Translations under genes and position numbers: made by a program
Shown here: positions 26,139 to 35,264 of the stretch, piece by piece
How the letters are laid out: the number at the start of each line of letters is the position of its first letter
How positions within the stretch are numbered: the first letter of the stretch is position 1
The notes under the pieces: model-generated
Told to the model about the DNA's origin: nothing
Seen by the model: the letters and a program-made list of their open reading frames with translations, nothing else
The model's database searches: none
Origin: Dietzia aurantiaca
GTDB lineage: Bacteria > Actinomycetota > Actinomycetes > Mycobacteriales > Mycobacteriaceae
Reading direction: 5' to 3'
Assembly (NCBI RefSeq): GCF_021033825.1
Contig: NZ_JAIFXZ010000024.1
Coordinates: 1 to 44,504 of the forward strand
DNA length: 44,504 nucleotides

Positions 26139-26828
26139 ATGGAAGTGGTGCTCCTCAGCGTGGAAGCAGACCCGGGGGCCGTCGTCCCGTCGCTGCCCCT
26201 GCTGCCGCACACCGTTAGCGTGCTGCCGCCGCAGGCCTCGTCGGTGGGCGAGTTGGCCGACGCGGCGCTCGTGCTGGTCGACGCGCGGACCGACCTGGCC
26301 TCGTCCCGGGCCCTGTGCAGGCTCCTGGCGGGAACGGGGGACGTCGCGGTGGTCGCCGTGGTCACCGAGGGCGGTCTGATCGCGGTGAGCGGCGACTGGG
26401 GCCTGGACGACATCCTCCTGCCGACCACCGGTCCCGCTGAGGTCGACGCCCGGTTCCGTCTGGCGGCCGCGAGGCACACGTCTCCCGGCGACGACGGCTC
26501 CGGCCTGATCACCGTCGGCGAGCTCGTGATCGACGAGGAGACCTACGTCGCCCGCGTCAAGGGGCGGCCGCTCGACCTCACCTACAAGGAGTTCGAGCTC
26601 CTCAAGTTCCTGTGCCAGCACCCCGGGCGTGTGTTCACCCGCGCGCAACTCCTCCAGGAGGTCTGGGGCTACGACTTCTTCGGCGGCACCCGCACCGTCG
26701 ACGTGCACGTGCGGCGGCTGCGGGCCAAGCTCGGGCCGGATCACGAGTCCCTCATCGGCACTGTCCGTAACGTCGGGTACAAGGCGGTCCGGCCCACGGA
26801 CCCCAGGGAAGACGGAGGGGACGCATGA
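26139..26828 (+). CDS. glnR: OmpR-type winged-helix response regulator, GlnR-like
   Basis: A 229-aa regulator. The N-terminal receiver-like half is atypical (Asp48 in [10 protein letters not shown]; few of the other receiver motifs are clear), as in GlnR, which is an orphan regulator. The C-terminal winged helix is strong: [54 protein letters not shown] (recognition helix in the middle) and [11 protein letters not shown]. GlnR controls nitrogen assimilation in mycobacteria and streptomycetes; Rv0818 has this same place next to lmeA and mshD. No sensor kinase is adjacent. The stop overlaps the mshD start. Confidence 0.88.
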   Translation: MEVVLLSVEADPGAVVPSLPLLPHTVSVLPPQASSVGELADAALVLVDARTDLASSRALCRLLAGTGDVAVVAVVTEGGLIAVSGDWGLDDILLPTTGPAEVDARFRLAAARHTSPGDDGSGLITVGELVIDEETYVARVKGRPLDLTYKEFELLKFLCQHPGRVFTRAQLLQEVWGYDFFGGTRTVDVHVRRLRAKLGPDHESLIGTVRNVGYKAVRPTDPREDGGDA

Positions 26829-27766
26829 TCGTCGAGACGGCACCGGGCGCGCTGGACGCCGAGCGGATCGAGGCGGTGGCACGCGCGGCCGAGGTGGTCG
26901 ACGGCGTGGCGCCGCTCGGGGAGCAACCCCTGCGCGCGCTGCACGGTGGCGCCGAGGCCCACGGAGTGCGGCACCTCGTGGCGCGGGCCGGTGGCTCCGA
27001 GGGCGAGCCGGTCGGCTACGCGCAGATCGACGGGAGCGGCGGCGACGCGACCGTCGAGCTCGTGGTCCATCCCGACCATCGGCGGCAGGGGATCGGCGCG
27101 CATCTCCTGCGCGCCGTCCTCGAACGCGAACGCGCAGCCGCCGTCTGGGCGCACGGCGACCTGTCGTCCGCGGTGGCTCTCGCGGGCTCGGTGGGACTGA
27201 TGCGCACGCGCGAGCTGCTCAAGATGCGGCGCCGCGGCTCCGAGGGGCCGGCGTTGCCGCAGCGGCGGGAGCTGGAGGGCATCGAGCTCGGCACGCTCGC
27301 CGAGGCGGTGTCCGAGGGCGGCGGGCGCTGGCCGGGCTTGGACGCCCGCTCCGAGTTCCTGCGCGTCAACAACGCGGCCTTCCACTGGCACCCCGAGCAG
27401 GGTGGCTGGACGGCCGCGCAGCTCGACGAGCGGCTGGCCGTGGACTGGGTCGACACGGGGGCGGTGTTCCTCGCGGTCGACACCTCCGGCGGGCCGCGGC
27501 TGGCCGGGTTCCACTGGACCAAGACCGTCGCCGAGCCCGGTGAACCGGTGGAGGGCGAGGTCTACGTCGTGGCCGTCGACCCCGCGGACCAGGGGCGCGG
27601 CCTGGGTGGCGTGCTCACCTCGGTGGGCGTCGAGTACCTGGAGGGGCCCGCCGGTGCGGAGTCCGTCGTCCTCTATGTGGAGGGGGACAACCGTCCGGCG
27701 ATCCGCACCTACGAGAGGCTCGGGTTCGAGGTCGAACACGTTGATGTGACCTATACCTCCCGTTGA
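26825..27766 (+). CDS. mshD: Mycothiol synthase
   Basis: Acetyl-CoA:Cys-GlcN-Ins acetyltransferase, the last step of mycothiol synthesis. The 313-aa protein has two GNAT domains: the first with [18 protein letters not shown] (acetyl-CoA loop about 80-95), the second with [22 protein letters not shown] in the C-terminal third and [15 protein letters not shown] at the end. ATG 26825 overlaps the glnR stop (ATGA), so the two are coupled. Presence of this gene marks the organism as mycothiol-using, which bears on the thiol peroxidase upstream. Confidence 0.94.
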   Translation: MIVETAPGALDAERIEAVARAAEVVDGVAPLGEQPLRALHGGAEAHGVRHLVARAGGSEGEPVGYAQIDGSGGDATVELVVHPDHRRQGIGAHLLRAVLERERAAAVWAHGDLSSAVALAGSVGLMRTRELLKMRRRGSEGPALPQRRELEGIELGTLAEAVSEGGGRWPGLDARSEFLRVNNAAFHWHPEQGGWTAAQLDERLAVDWVDTGAVFLAVDTSGGPRLAGFHWTKTVAEPGEPVEGEVYVVAVDPADQGRGLGGVLTSVGVEYLEGPAGAESVVLYVEGDNRPAIRTYERLGFEVEHVDVTYTSR

Positions 27767-27864
27767 TTTCGGCTGGCTCTCCGTGAGGGATTCTCAGGAA
27801 CACCCCAGGTGGGGGTGCCCGTGGCGGTCGCCTCTGACCGAGGTGAACAGCCCCCACGCTGGCA

Positions 27865-27908
27865 GTTCATTCACCGTTCACCTGTATTCGCGGGGTTGTT
27901 CACGTCAG
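27865..27908 (+). promoter_or_regulatory. PHO box: GTTCA direct repeats on an 11-nt phase
   Basis: Four 11-nt steps: GTTCATTCACC (27865), GTTCACCTGTA (27876), TTCGCGGGGTT (27887) and GTTCACGTCAG (27898). Units 1, 2 and 4 begin with GTTCA. This matches the PhoP/RegX3-type PHO box of actinobacteria (GTTCACC direct repeats of 11 nt). It lies just upstream of the -10 at 27914. Confidence 0.75.
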
Positions 27909-27913
27909 AGCCT

Positions 27914-27919
27914 TAGGTT
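27914..27919 (+). promoter_or_regulatory. -10 element (TAGGTT) of the pst operon
   Basis: TAGGTT follows the last GTTCA repeat by 5 nt, so the PHO box covers the -35 region, the usual arrangement for an activator-dependent pst promoter. It gives a leader of about 90 nt. Confidence 0.5.
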
Positions 27920-28016
27920 CTCTCCCCGTCGGGGCGTTCGCCCGGCCCGACGACGCGACGAGAGTCGCCACGAACGAGCCCGGTGGGGAGCCCGCCGGAC
28001 GAACCAAGGAGAATCT

Positions 28017-29129
28017 GTGGACTTCAAGCGCACCGGTGCCCTGCTCGGGCTCGCCGCCCTGACGACGGTCGGCCTCGCCGCCTGCTCCGACGACAACACC
28101 GGCGGCGGTGACGAGACGGCCGCCAAGGCTCTGCCCGGTGTCGAGTGCGGCGGCAAGGCGACCCTCAACGCGTCCGGCGCCTCGTCGCAGAACAACGCGA
28201 TGACGATCTTCGCCAACTCCTACGCCCTGAGCTGCGACGGCCACACCCTCGACTACAACTCGAACGGCTCCGGCTCGGGCGTCAAGGAGTTCATCGGCGG
28301 CCAGACCGACTTCGGTGGCTCCGATTCCCCGCTCAAGGACGACGAGTACCTCGCCGCCGAGGAGCGTTGTGAGGGCCCGGCCTGGAACCTGCCGGCCGTC
28401 TTCGGTCCGATCGCGATCGCCTACAACCTCGACGGTGTCGACGTGGCGCTGTCCGCAGAGAACCTGGCCCGCATCTTCCAGGGTGAGATCACCAACTGGA
28501 ACGACCCGGCCATCGCCTCGGAGAACGAGGGTGTCGAGCTCCCCGACCAGGAGATCACCGTGATCTTCCGCTCGGACGAGTCGGGCACCACCGACAACTT
28601 CCAGAAGTACCTCGAGGCCGCCGCCGGCGACGCCTGGAGCCACGAGGCCGGCAAGACCTTCAACGGTGGCGTGGGCGAGGGAGCCCGCGGCAACGAGGGC
28701 GTCTCCGCGGCCGTCGCGCAGACCCCGGGCACCATCACCTACACCGAGTGGTCCTACGCCAAGAGCCAGGACCTCGGCATGGTCAAGGTCATCACCCCGG
28801 CCGACGCCGAGGGTGTCGAGCTCAACGCCGAGACCGCCGGCACCACCATCGACTCGGCCAAGCTCCTGCACGAGGACTCGCACGACCTGGTCATCGACAC
28901 CTCGTCGTTCTACGTCCCCGAGGTCGGGGGTGCGTACCCGATCATCATGCCGACCTATGAGATCGTGTGCTCGCACTACTCCGATCCCGAGACGGCCCTG
29001 GCCGTGAAGTCCTTCCTGAACGTGGCCGTGAACGAAGAGGTCCAGGGTCAGCTCGAGGCCGAGGGCTACATCCCGATCCCGGACGCGTTCCGCGGCAAGC
29101 TCACCGACGCGATCAACAGCATCACCTGA
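28017..29129 (+). CDS. pstS: Phosphate-binding lipoprotein PstS
   Basis: The 370-aa extracytoplasmic receptor of the high-affinity phosphate ABC transporter. A signal peptide ends in the lipobox LAAC (Cys23), so it is lipid-anchored. The binding-pocket sequences NASGASSQNNAM, NSNGSGSGVKEF, TDFGGSDSP and FRSDESGTTDNFQKYL are intact. GTG 28017 is chosen because AAGGAGA precedes it and the signal peptide starts there. Regulated through the PHO box upstream; pstC follows after a hairpin. Confidence 0.95.
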   Translation: MDFKRTGALLGLAALTTVGLAACSDDNTGGGDETAAKALPGVECGGKATLNASGASSQNNAMTIFANSYALSCDGHTLDYNSNGSGSGVKEFIGGQTDFGGSDSPLKDDEYLAAEERCEGPAWNLPAVFGPIAIAYNLDGVDVALSAENLARIFQGEITNWNDPAIASENEGVELPDQEITVIFRSDESGTTDNFQKYLEAAAGDAWSHEAGKTFNGGVGEGARGNEGVSAAVAQTPGTITYTEWSYAKSQDLGMVKVITPADAEGVELNAETAGTTIDSAKLLHEDSHDLVIDTSSFYVPEVGGAYPIIMPTYEIVCSHYSDPETALAVKSFLNVAVNEEVQGQLEAEGYIPIPDAFRGKLTDAINSIT

Positions 29130-29147
29130 TCCGTCCGAGCCCTCGGT

Positions 29148-29183
29148 CATCGGGCCCGCAACGTACGCGGAGCGGGCCCGGTG
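29148..29183 (+). terminator. Attenuating hairpin between pstS and pstC
   Basis: CATCGGGCCCGC pairs with GCGGGCCCGGTG (12 bp with one G-U) around a 12-nt loop, 19 nt past the pstS stop. It has no T-run; likely a partial terminator or 3' stabiliser that lets pstS exceed pstCAB in expression. Confidence 0.65.
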
Positions 29184-29257
29184 GCTGAGGCGGTTAGCCG
29201 CTGAACCGCACTATCTGCCCGGCACGACCGCTTTTTCCCCGAGCGACTGAAGGTCTC

Positions 29258-30310
29258 ATGACAGTTCACGAATCCGTCGACCGCGACGCCGACAAGAACA
29301 GCGCCGACTCCGGCGCGCTCAACCCCGGCTCCGGTCTCGCGCCGAACTCGGACACGGGCGGCGACACCAGTCTTCTGGACGTCAAGTCCTCGAAGAAGTG
29401 GGACACCGTCTTCCGCAGCCTCACCGTCGCCGCGGGTGCTGTCATCGTCGCACTCATCGCGCTCATCGGCATCGTTCTGGTCACCCAGGCGACCCCGTCG
29501 GTGATGCAGGACCAGGTCAACTTCTTCACCTCGTCCGAGTGGAACACCACCGATCCGGAGAACATGCGCTTCGGCATCCTCGACCTGCTCAAGGTCACGG
29601 TGCTGAGCTCGATATTCGCCCTGCTGCTGGCCGTGCCGGTCGCGATCGGCATCGCCACGTTCCTCGTGCAGTACGCGCCTGTGAGGCTGTCCCGGTCGCT
29701 GTCCGCGCTCATCGACCTGCTCGCCGCCGTGCCGTCGATCATCTACGGCATGTGGGGCCTCCTCGTGCTGGGCCCGTGGATGGTGCCCTTCGCCGAGTGG
29801 CTCAACCGGAACCTCGGCTGGTTCTTCCTCTTCAGCGACGGCAACGTCTCTATCGCCGGTGGCGGCACCATCTTCACCGCCGGCATCGTGCTCGCGATCA
29901 TGATCCTGCCGATCATCACCTCGATGTCGCGCGAGACCATCCGCCAGACCCCCTCCCTCCACCAGGAGGCCGCCCTCGCCCTGGGCGCCACCAAGTGGGA
30001 GAAGATCCGGATGACCTGCTTCCCCTACGCCAAGTCCGGCATGATCGCGGGCTCGATGCTCGCGCTCGGTCGTGCCCTCGGCGAGACGGTCGCGGTGCTC
30101 ATCATCCTGCGCGCCGCGAGCTCGCCGAGCACCCTGTCGCTGTTCGACGGCGGCTTCACCTTCGCCTCGAAGATCGCCTCCGGCAGCGCCGAGTTCAACC
30201 ACCCGCTGCCCACCGGCGCGTACATCGCCGCCGGCCTGGTGCTCTTCATCCTCACGTTCATCGTCAACCTCATCGCGCGCTCGGTGTCCGGTGGAAAGGT
30301 CAACGGCTGA
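29258..30310 (+). CDS. pstC: Phosphate ABC transporter permease PstC
   Basis: A 350-aa inner-membrane permease. A hydrophilic N-terminal tail of about 45 residues precedes six membrane segments; the coupling loop motif [21 protein letters not shown] (contact with PstB) is present. Its stop and the pstA start overlap in TGATG. Confidence 0.95.
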   Translation: MTVHESVDRDADKNSADSGALNPGSGLAPNSDTGGDTSLLDVKSSKKWDTVFRSLTVAAGAVIVALIALIGIVLVTQATPSVMQDQVNFFTSSEWNTTDPENMRFGILDLLKVTVLSSIFALLLAVPVAIGIATFLVQYAPVRLSRSLSALIDLLAAVPSIIYGMWGLLVLGPWMVPFAEWLNRNLGWFFLFSDGNVSIAGGGTIFTAGIVLAIMILPIITSMSRETIRQTPSLHQEAALALGATKWEKIRMTCFPYAKSGMIAGSMLALGRALGETVAVLIILRAASSPSTLSLFDGGFTFASKIASGSAEFNHPLPTGAYIAAGLVLFILTFIVNLIARSVSGGKVNG

Positions 30311-31221
30311 TGTCCCCCACGACAGACCTCGCCAAGCCGGCCAAGCCGGCCGAGACCTTCCTGCCGATCTCCGGCAGCCGCAAGGTCAAGGACAAGGCCG
30401 CCGCGGTCCTGTTCACCGTGTGCTTCGTGCTCGCCGTGATCCCGCTGGTCGCACTGCTCTACAAGGTGATCGCCTCGGGCCTGCCCGCGGTGCTCAACCC
30501 GACCTGGTGGACCAACTCGTTCTTCCTCGTCGCCCCGTCCTCCATGGCCGGCGGCGTCGGCCACGCGATCTACGGCAGCCTCGTCCAGGCGCTCATCGCG
30601 GCCGTCATCTCGATCCCGCTCGGTGTCGCCGCGGGCATCATGCTCGTGGAGTACCCCGAGTCCAGGCTGGCCAAGCCCACGACCTTCATGGTCGACGTCC
30701 TCGCCGGCGTCCCCTCCGTCGTCGCCGCCATCTTCATCTTCGGCGTGTGGGTCACGTTCTTCCAGCTGAGCCTCAGCGCCTTCGCGGTGGCCCTCGCGCT
30801 CGTGCTGCTCATGCTGCCGCTGATCGTGCGCTCGACCGAGGAGATGCTCAAACTGGTCCCGGACGAGTTGCGCGAGGCCTCCTACGCGCTCGGCGTGCCC
30901 AAGTGGAAGACCATCGTCAGCGTCGTGGTCCCCACCGCTCTGTCCGGCATGATCTCCGGCATGTTCCTCGCGATCGCCCGCGTCATGGGCGAGACCGCCC
31001 CGGTGCTGATCCTCGTGGGCTACACGGCGAGCTACAACTACGACCTGTTCGAGGGCAACATGGCCTCGCTGCCGCTGCTCATCTACAACCAGCTCTCGAA
31101 CCCCAACGAAGCCGGCCAGTACCGGATCTGGGGCGCCGCCCTCACCCTCATCATCATCATCGCGCTGGCGAACGTCCTCGCCACGTTCGCCGCCAAGGCG
31201 CTCGCGCCCAAGACGAAGTAA
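30310..31221 (+). CDS. pstA: Phosphate ABC transporter permease PstA
   Basis: The second permease, 303 aa from ATG 30310 (overlapping the pstC stop by 1 nt). Membrane segments start with AAAVLFTVCFVLAVIPLVALLY; VPDELREASYALGVPKWKTI is the EAA-type loop that docks on PstB. It pairs with PstC to form the channel. Confidence 0.95.
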   Translation: MSPTTDLAKPAKPAETFLPISGSRKVKDKAAAVLFTVCFVLAVIPLVALLYKVIASGLPAVLNPTWWTNSFFLVAPSSMAGGVGHAIYGSLVQALIAAVISIPLGVAAGIMLVEYPESRLAKPTTFMVDVLAGVPSVVAAIFIFGVWVTFFQLSLSAFAVALALVLLMLPLIVRSTEEMLKLVPDELREASYALGVPKWKTIVSVVVPTALSGMISGMFLAIARVMGETAPVLILVGYTASYNYDLFEGNMASLPLLIYNQLSNPNEAGQYRIWGAALTLIIIIALANVLATFAAKALAPKTK

Positions 31222-31230
31222 GGACCTCCA

Positions 31231-32007
31231 ATGGCCAAGCGACTCGACCTCGAGAACGTCGACATCTTCTACGGCGACTTCCACGCCGTGAAGGACGTCA
31301 ATCTCCACGTCCCGCCGCGCTCGGTGACTGCCTTCATCGGGCCGTCCGGCTGTGGCAAGTCCACCGTGCTGCGTTCGCTGAACCGCATGCACGAGGAGAT
31401 CCCGGGCGCCTCCGTCAAGGGCTCCATCAAGCTCGACGGCGTGGACATCTACGACAAGCGCGTCGACCCCGTCGCCGTACGCCGCACCATCGGCATGGTG
31501 TTCCAGCGTCCCAACCCGTTCCCCACGATGTCCATCAAGGAGAACGTGGTCGCCGGCCTGCGACTGCAGGGCGTCAAGAACAAGAAGAAGCTCGATGAGG
31601 TGGCCGAGAAGTCGCTGCGCGGCGCCAACCTCTGGAACGAGGTCAAGGACCGCCTCGACAAGCCCGGCGGCGGCCTCTCCGGCGGCCAGCAGCAGCGTCT
31701 GTGCATCGCCCGCGCCATCGCGATCGAGCCCCAGGTGCTCCTCATGGACGAGCCCTGCTCCGCGCTCGACCCGATCTCGACGCTCGCGGTGGAGGACCTC
31801 ATCTCCGAGCTCAAGAGCGAGTTCACCATCGTGATCGTCACGCACAACATGCAGCAGGCCGCGCGCGTGTCCGACCAGACCGCCTTCTTCTCGCTCGAGG
31901 CCACCGGCATGCCCGGCCAGCTGGTCGAGGTCAACGCGACCGAGAAGATCTTCTCCAACCCGGAGAACAAGCAGACCGAGGACTACGTCTCCGGCCGCTT
32001 CGGCTGA
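31231..32007 (+). CDS. pstB: Phosphate ABC transporter ATPase PstB
   Basis: The 258-aa ATPase of the transporter. Walker A is GPSGCGKST (37-45), the signature is LSGGQQQR and Walker B is [25 protein letters not shown] is the PstB Q-loop context. ATG follows pstA by 9 nt with AGGACC in between. In M. tuberculosis this site holds only the pstB-like phoT (Rv0820); here the whole pst set is present. Confidence 0.97.
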   Translation: MAKRLDLENVDIFYGDFHAVKDVNLHVPPRSVTAFIGPSGCGKSTVLRSLNRMHEEIPGASVKGSIKLDGVDIYDKRVDPVAVRRTIGMVFQRPNPFPTMSIKENVVAGLRLQGVKNKKKLDEVAEKSLRGANLWNEVKDRLDKPGGGLSGGQQQRLCIARAIAIEPQVLLMDEPCSALDPISTLAVEDLISELKSEFTIVIVTHNMQQAARVSDQTAFFSLEATGMPGQLVEVNATEKIFSNPENKQTEDYVSGRFG

Positions 32008-32027
32008 GCCGAGACAGCCCTCCACAA

Positions 32028-32075
32028 GAGAACCGCCCCGGTTCCGGTCCACTGGCCGGAACCGGGGCGGTTCTC
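32028..32075 (+). terminator. Terminator hairpin after pstB
   Basis: A perfect 20-bp stem (GAGAACCGCCCCGGTTCCGG and complement) with an 8-nt loop, 20 nt past pstB. A second, weaker GGGCCGGGG stem at 32117-32154 lies before the convergent phoU stop and could serve that gene. Confidence 0.85.
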
Positions 32076-32161
32076 AAGTGGTGCGTCGGGGGAGGGGCGT
32101 CCTCCCGAGTGGGCGGGGCCGGGGCCGCGGCGTCTCGTCGTCGACCCCGGCCCGGCGGCCG

Positions 32162-32938
32162 TCACGACCCGGACGGCTCCTCGCCGGAGGCCGGGCCGTT
32201 GGCGCGACGCTCCTGGAAGCTGCGGTCCGTCTCGGTGAACCGGCGGACCAGCTCCTCGTTGGGGGTCGAGGAATGGTCCGGGTCGTCCTCGCCCAGGTTG
32301 GCGTACTCGCCGGTCGCCAGGAAGATCACGCGCTGCGCGACCTCGACGGCGTGGTCCGCGAAGCGCTCGTAGTACCGGGCCAGCAGCGTGACATCCACCG
32401 CCGACGCGACCCCGTACTTCCACTCCCGCACGGTGAGGAGGGTGAACAGGTGGCGGCGCAGATCATCCACCGCGTCGTCCTGCTGGGCGAGAGTCGCTGC
32501 CTGCTCCGCATCGCGGTTGAGCAGTACCTCCGTGGCCGAGCGGCCCAGCGAGACGGCGACGCGGCCCATCTCGGCGAAGTAACCGTTGACCGGCTCCGGC
32601 AGCACAGGCTCCGGGTGGCGACGCCGGACGATCTTCGCGACGTGACACGCGAGCGTGCCCATACGGACGAGGTCCTGCACCAGCTGGATGGAGGTGACCA
32701 CCTGGCGCAGATCGCGCGCGACCGGGGCCTGCAGGGCCAGCAGCGCGAAACCACGCTCCTCGTTCTCCGTGGCCAGACGTGACATCTCCGAGGCGGACTC
32801 GAGGACCTTCTCGGCGGTGACCAGATCCACCTGGAGCAGCGCGTGCGTGGCCAGCTCCATGTTGTCGGTACCCAACGAGCACATTCTGGCCATGGACGTG
32901 GCCAGGTCCGCGAGTTCTTCGGAGTAAACAAGACGCAT
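32162..32938 (-). CDS. phoU: Phosphate signalling protein PhoU
   Basis: A 258-aa PhoU (PhoY2-like), with two three-helix PhoU repeats and a longer acidic C-terminal tail than most. Typical segments are [35 protein letters not shown], then [16 protein letters not shown] and [30 protein letters not shown]. It negatively controls the Pho response through the sensor kinase and Pst. ATG 32938 follows TATCCT by 7 nt. Divergently placed opposite to the pst operon end, as in Rv0821c. Confidence 0.94.
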   Translation of the reverse strand: MRLVYSEELADLATSMARMCSLGTDNMELATHALLQVDLVTAEKVLESASEMSRLATENEERGFALLALQAPVARDLRQVVTSIQLVQDLVRMGTLACHVAKIVRRRHPEPVLPEPVNGYFAEMGRVAVSLGRSATEVLLNRDAEQAATLAQQDDAVDDLRRHLFTLLTVREWKYGVASAVDVTLLARYYERFADHAVEVAQRVIFLATGEYANLGEDDPDHSSTPNEELVRRFTETDRSFQERRANGPASGEEPSGS

Positions 32939-32945
32939 GTCAACA

Positions 32946-32951
32946 GGATAC
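32946..32951 (-). promoter_or_regulatory. -10 element (TATCCT) of phoU
   Basis: On the minus strand TATCCT is 7 nt before ATG 32938; leaderless. No GTTCACC repeats are seen here, so phoU is not obviously part of the PHO-box regulon. Confidence 0.5.
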
Positions 32952-33019
32952 CCGCATGTCAACCGCTGGATCCGGGAGCAGCCATGAACGCCCGGTGAAC
33001 ATCGCGGACGGGAAGAGGA

Positions 33020-34198
33020 TCAGCCGCCGGAGTTCTGGGCGTCGGCGCCCTCGAGCGCCACCGCGTCATCCTCCGGATCGTCGAGCCAGCCCTCGGGGAG
33101 CAGCACCTTCGACGGCGAGCCCTGGCGGCCGCGCGGGCCGTAACCGTCGGCGGGGAACGGCTCGTCCGGTGGCAGATCGGCGAGCATCTCCGCCAGGTCG
33201 TCGAGGGTGCGGACGGCGGACAGGGCCACACGCTTCTCCGAGCCGGCCGGGAAACCGCGCAGGTACCAGGCGACGTGCTTGCGGATGTCACGCATCCCCT
33301 TGTCCTCCCCGTGATGCTGCGCGAGGAGTTCGCCGTGGCGGTACATGATCCGGGCGACCTCGCCGAGCGTGGGAGGGGTCGGGGCCTCGCGGCCGGACAG
33401 GCGCGCGGCGAGCTCGGAGAACAGCCACGGCCGGCCCAGGCAGCCGCGGCCGATCACGACGCCCGCGCAGCCGGTCTCGTCGACCATGCGCACCGCGTCC
33501 TCGGCGGAGAAGATGTCGCCGTTGCCCAGCACGGGCACGTCCGAGAAGGCGCCGACATGCTCAACCAGGCGCGAGATCTGCGACCAGTCGGCCTCACCCG
33601 AATAGCGTTGCGCGGCCGTGCGGGCGTGGAGCGCGACCGCCTGGGCGCCCTCCTCGACAGCGATCCGGCCGGCGTCGAGATGGGTGTGGTGCTCGTCGTC
33701 GATCCCGACGCGCATCTTCACCGTGACAGGGATATCCGTGCCCGCGGTGGCGCGGACCGCGGCCGCGACGATCGAACGGAACAGTCTGCGCTTGTACGGG
33801 ATCGCGGACCCGCCACCGCGGCGCGTGACCTTGGGGACCGGGCATCCGAAGTTGATGTCGATATGGTCGGCCAGGTTCTCGTCGACGATCATCCTGGCCG
33901 CCTGGTACGTGTACTCGGCATCCACCGTGTACAGCTGCAGACTGCGGGGAGACTCCTCGGGCGCGAACGTGGCCATGTGCAGCGTCGCCGGCTGGCGCTC
34001 GACCAGCGCCCGCGCGGTGACCATCTCGCACACGTACAGACCCGACACCGAACCCTGCTGCTCCTGCTCCAACTCGCGGCACAGCGTGCGGAACGCGACG
34101 TTGGTGACACCGGCCATCGGCGCGAGGACGACCGGTGAGTCGAGCGCGTAGGGGCCGATGCGCAGTGCGGGTGCCGACGGGGCGGTGGGAGCGGACAT
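33020..34198 (-). CDS. dus: tRNA-dihydrouridine synthase
   Basis: FMN-dependent enzyme of 392 aa that reduces uridine in tRNA. N-terminal MAGVTNVAFR binds FMN; the catalytic cysteine is Cys119 in NFGCPVPKVTRRGGGSA, and VKMRVGID and GNGDIFS are conserved. The C-terminal helical domain ends in a low-complexity tail. ATG 34198 is preferred since IGPYALDSPVVLAP follows closely; GTG 34243 would add 15 residues. It is Rv0823c in position and lies just before tRNA genes. Confidence 0.92.
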   Translation of the reverse strand: MSAPTAPSAPALRIGPYALDSPVVLAPMAGVTNVAFRTLCRELEQEQQGSVSGLYVCEMVTARALVERQPATLHMATFAPEESPRSLQLYTVDAEYTYQAARMIVDENLADHIDINFGCPVPKVTRRGGGSAIPYKRRLFRSIVAAAVRATAGTDIPVTVKMRVGIDDEHHTHLDAGRIAVEEGAQAVALHARTAAQRYSGEADWSQISRLVEHVGAFSDVPVLGNGDIFSAEDAVRMVDETGCAGVVIGRGCLGRPWLFSELAARLSGREAPTPPTLGEVARIMYRHGELLAQHHGEDKGMRDIRKHVAWYLRGFPAGSEKRVALSAVRTLDDLAEMLADLPPDEPFPADGYGPRGRQGSPSKVLLPEGWLDDPEDDAVALEGADAQNSGG

Positions 34199-34330
34199 AC
34201 CGTAAGTGTCCCAGCGCTCGGCGGGCAGGTCCAAAATGCGCACCGGGCGGGGCCGGGTGGCAGCGGCGTCAGGCCAGCGGATTCGGTATCGGCCGAGGTC
34301 GATGCCCGGGCCGGGGCCGGGAGGTAGTGG

Positions 34331-34403
34331 TGCCCCCAGCCGGGCTCGAACCGGCGACCTGCGGATTAAAAGTCCGTAGCTCTACCAACTGAGCTATAGG
34401 GGC
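34331..34403 (-). tRNA. tRNA-Lys (UUU)
   Basis: On the minus strand: GCCCCTA acceptor pairs with the 3' TGGGGGC (one wobble), T8-A9, GCTC D-stem, anticodon loop CTTTTAA with TTT, and GGTTCGAGCC in the T-arm. Discriminator A at 34331. CCA is not encoded (the next bases on the minus strand are CCA-like but on the basis of the acceptor pairing only A73 is included). Confidence 0.93.
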
Positions 34404-34461
34404 ATCGGACACGATACCGGTCGCTTCCGCGGGCGGTTTAGCCGCCCGGCGGATGGTGCCC

Positions 34462-34467
34462 TAGACT
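34462..34467 (+). promoter_or_regulatory. -10 element (TAGACT) for tRNA-Glu
   Basis: TAGACT about 38 nt before the tRNA-Glu gene; no other box fits in the gap after tRNA-Lys. Confidence 0.4.
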
Positions 34468-34505
34468 GAATCCCGCTGCGGACCGGTGACCCCGGACGTG
34501 GCGGC

Positions 34506-34578
34506 GCCCCCTTCGTTTAGCGGCCTAGGACACCGGCCTTTCACGCCGGCAGCGCGGGTTCGAATCCCGTAGGGGGTA
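34506..34578 (+). tRNA. tRNA-Glu (UUC)
   Basis: A 73-nt cloverleaf: GCCCCCT pairs with AGGGGGT (G1-U72 wobble), anticodon loop CTTTCAC with TTC, T-arm GGGTTCGAATCCC, discriminator A. CCA is not encoded. Confidence 0.93.
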
Positions 34579-34591
34579 CGCGATCGGGAAG

Positions 34592-34625
34592 TCCCGGTCA
34601 CCACGGTGGTGGTGGCCGGGATTTT
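34592..34625 (+). terminator. Rho-independent terminator after tRNA-Glu
   Basis: TCCCGGTCACCAC pairs with GTGGTGGCCGGGA (13 bp, one G-U), 4-nt loop, followed by TTTT. A classic intrinsic terminator, 13 nt past the tRNA. Confidence 0.85.
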
Positions 34626-34753
34626 CTGCATTTCGGAGTTCGGGGCGGCCGGCGGGGTGGTGTGGTCGGGCTGGCAAGGGCTGACCAGGGCTGAGCACGT
34701 CCCGGTGGGGCTTCGCCGGGTGCGGACTCTCGGACTTGTGCGTGCGACGTGCC

Positions 34754-34801
34754 CGCTGCACCTACATCTGCATTCGCACCTGTGCCTGCATCCGCACCTG
34801 C
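34754..34801. repeat. Degenerate 12-nt repeats
   Basis: Four steps of 12 nt sharing a CTGCACCTGCAT-like pattern (CTGCACCTACAT, CTGCATTCGCAC, CTGTGCCTGCAT, CCGCACCTGCGA). A low-complexity tract rather than a known element. Confidence 0.5.
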
Positions 34802-35118
34802 GATGGACTTGCGCGTCCGGAATGGACCAAACCGGGCGCGCAAGTGCCGCCGATCTGAGCAGACCAGGTGCGTACGTCGACCGAGGGGCAGCGCAACGGG
34901 CCGGTGTAAGGAGCCGGAGGGCAGAGGGAGGGTGTCTCGCCCCAACGGACGGGGGCGAAGGCGGAGAGCGGGTCCTCCCGGGAGGGGGCCAGATGGGACC
35001 GGGCGGACTGCAGGCGGCGCGCGGTGTGGGGTCGCCGGCAGCGGGCGCGGTACGCGGGACGCGAGCATCCGAAGAAAAGCACCCTGAACTGCAGAAAGCG
35101 TGGTCTGGACCGTCCGAT

Positions 35119-35148
35119 TTGCGTAATCTGCATCGCGTCTACTAATGT
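35119..35148 (+). promoter_or_regulatory. Promoter for tRNA-Asp
   Basis: TTGCGT (35119-35124), 18-bp spacer and TAATGT (35143-35148), about 34 nt before the tRNA gene. Confidence 0.55.
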
Positions 35149-35181
35149 TCTTTCTCGTGCGAAGAGCACAGCGAAGAGCAA

Positions 35182-35255
35182 GGCCCTGTGGCGCAGTTGG
35201 TTAGCGCGCCGCCCTGTCACGGCGGAGGTCGCGGGTTCGAGTCCCGTCAGGGTCG
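35182..35255 (+). tRNA. tRNA-Asp (GUC)
   Basis: GGCCCTG pairs with CAGGGTC, D-arm GCGCAGTTGGTTAGCGC, anticodon loop CTGTCAC with GTC, T-arm GGGTTCGAGTCCC, G73; CCA is encoded at 35256-35258. Confidence 0.95.
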
Positions 35256-35264
35256 CCAGAGATG

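Larger units (their letters stand above)
34579..35181. other. Intergenic region between tRNA-Glu and tRNA-Asp, no gene supported
   Basis: Apart from the terminator at 34592, a repeat stretch at 34754-34801 and the promoter at 35119, I see no gene. Frames open across it have unlike-protein composition on both strands. Confidence 0.5.

Noticed and set aside
30025-32052. A 675-codon minus-strand frame opposite pstA and pstB
   Set aside because: Antisense shadow of the pst genes; composition is Asp/His/Gly/Arg-rich with no recognisable domain.
34606-35145. A 179-codon frame between tRNA-Glu and tRNA-Asp
   Set aside because: It begins inside the terminator after tRNA-Glu, contains repeat-derived His/Leu runs and has no family signature or promoter.
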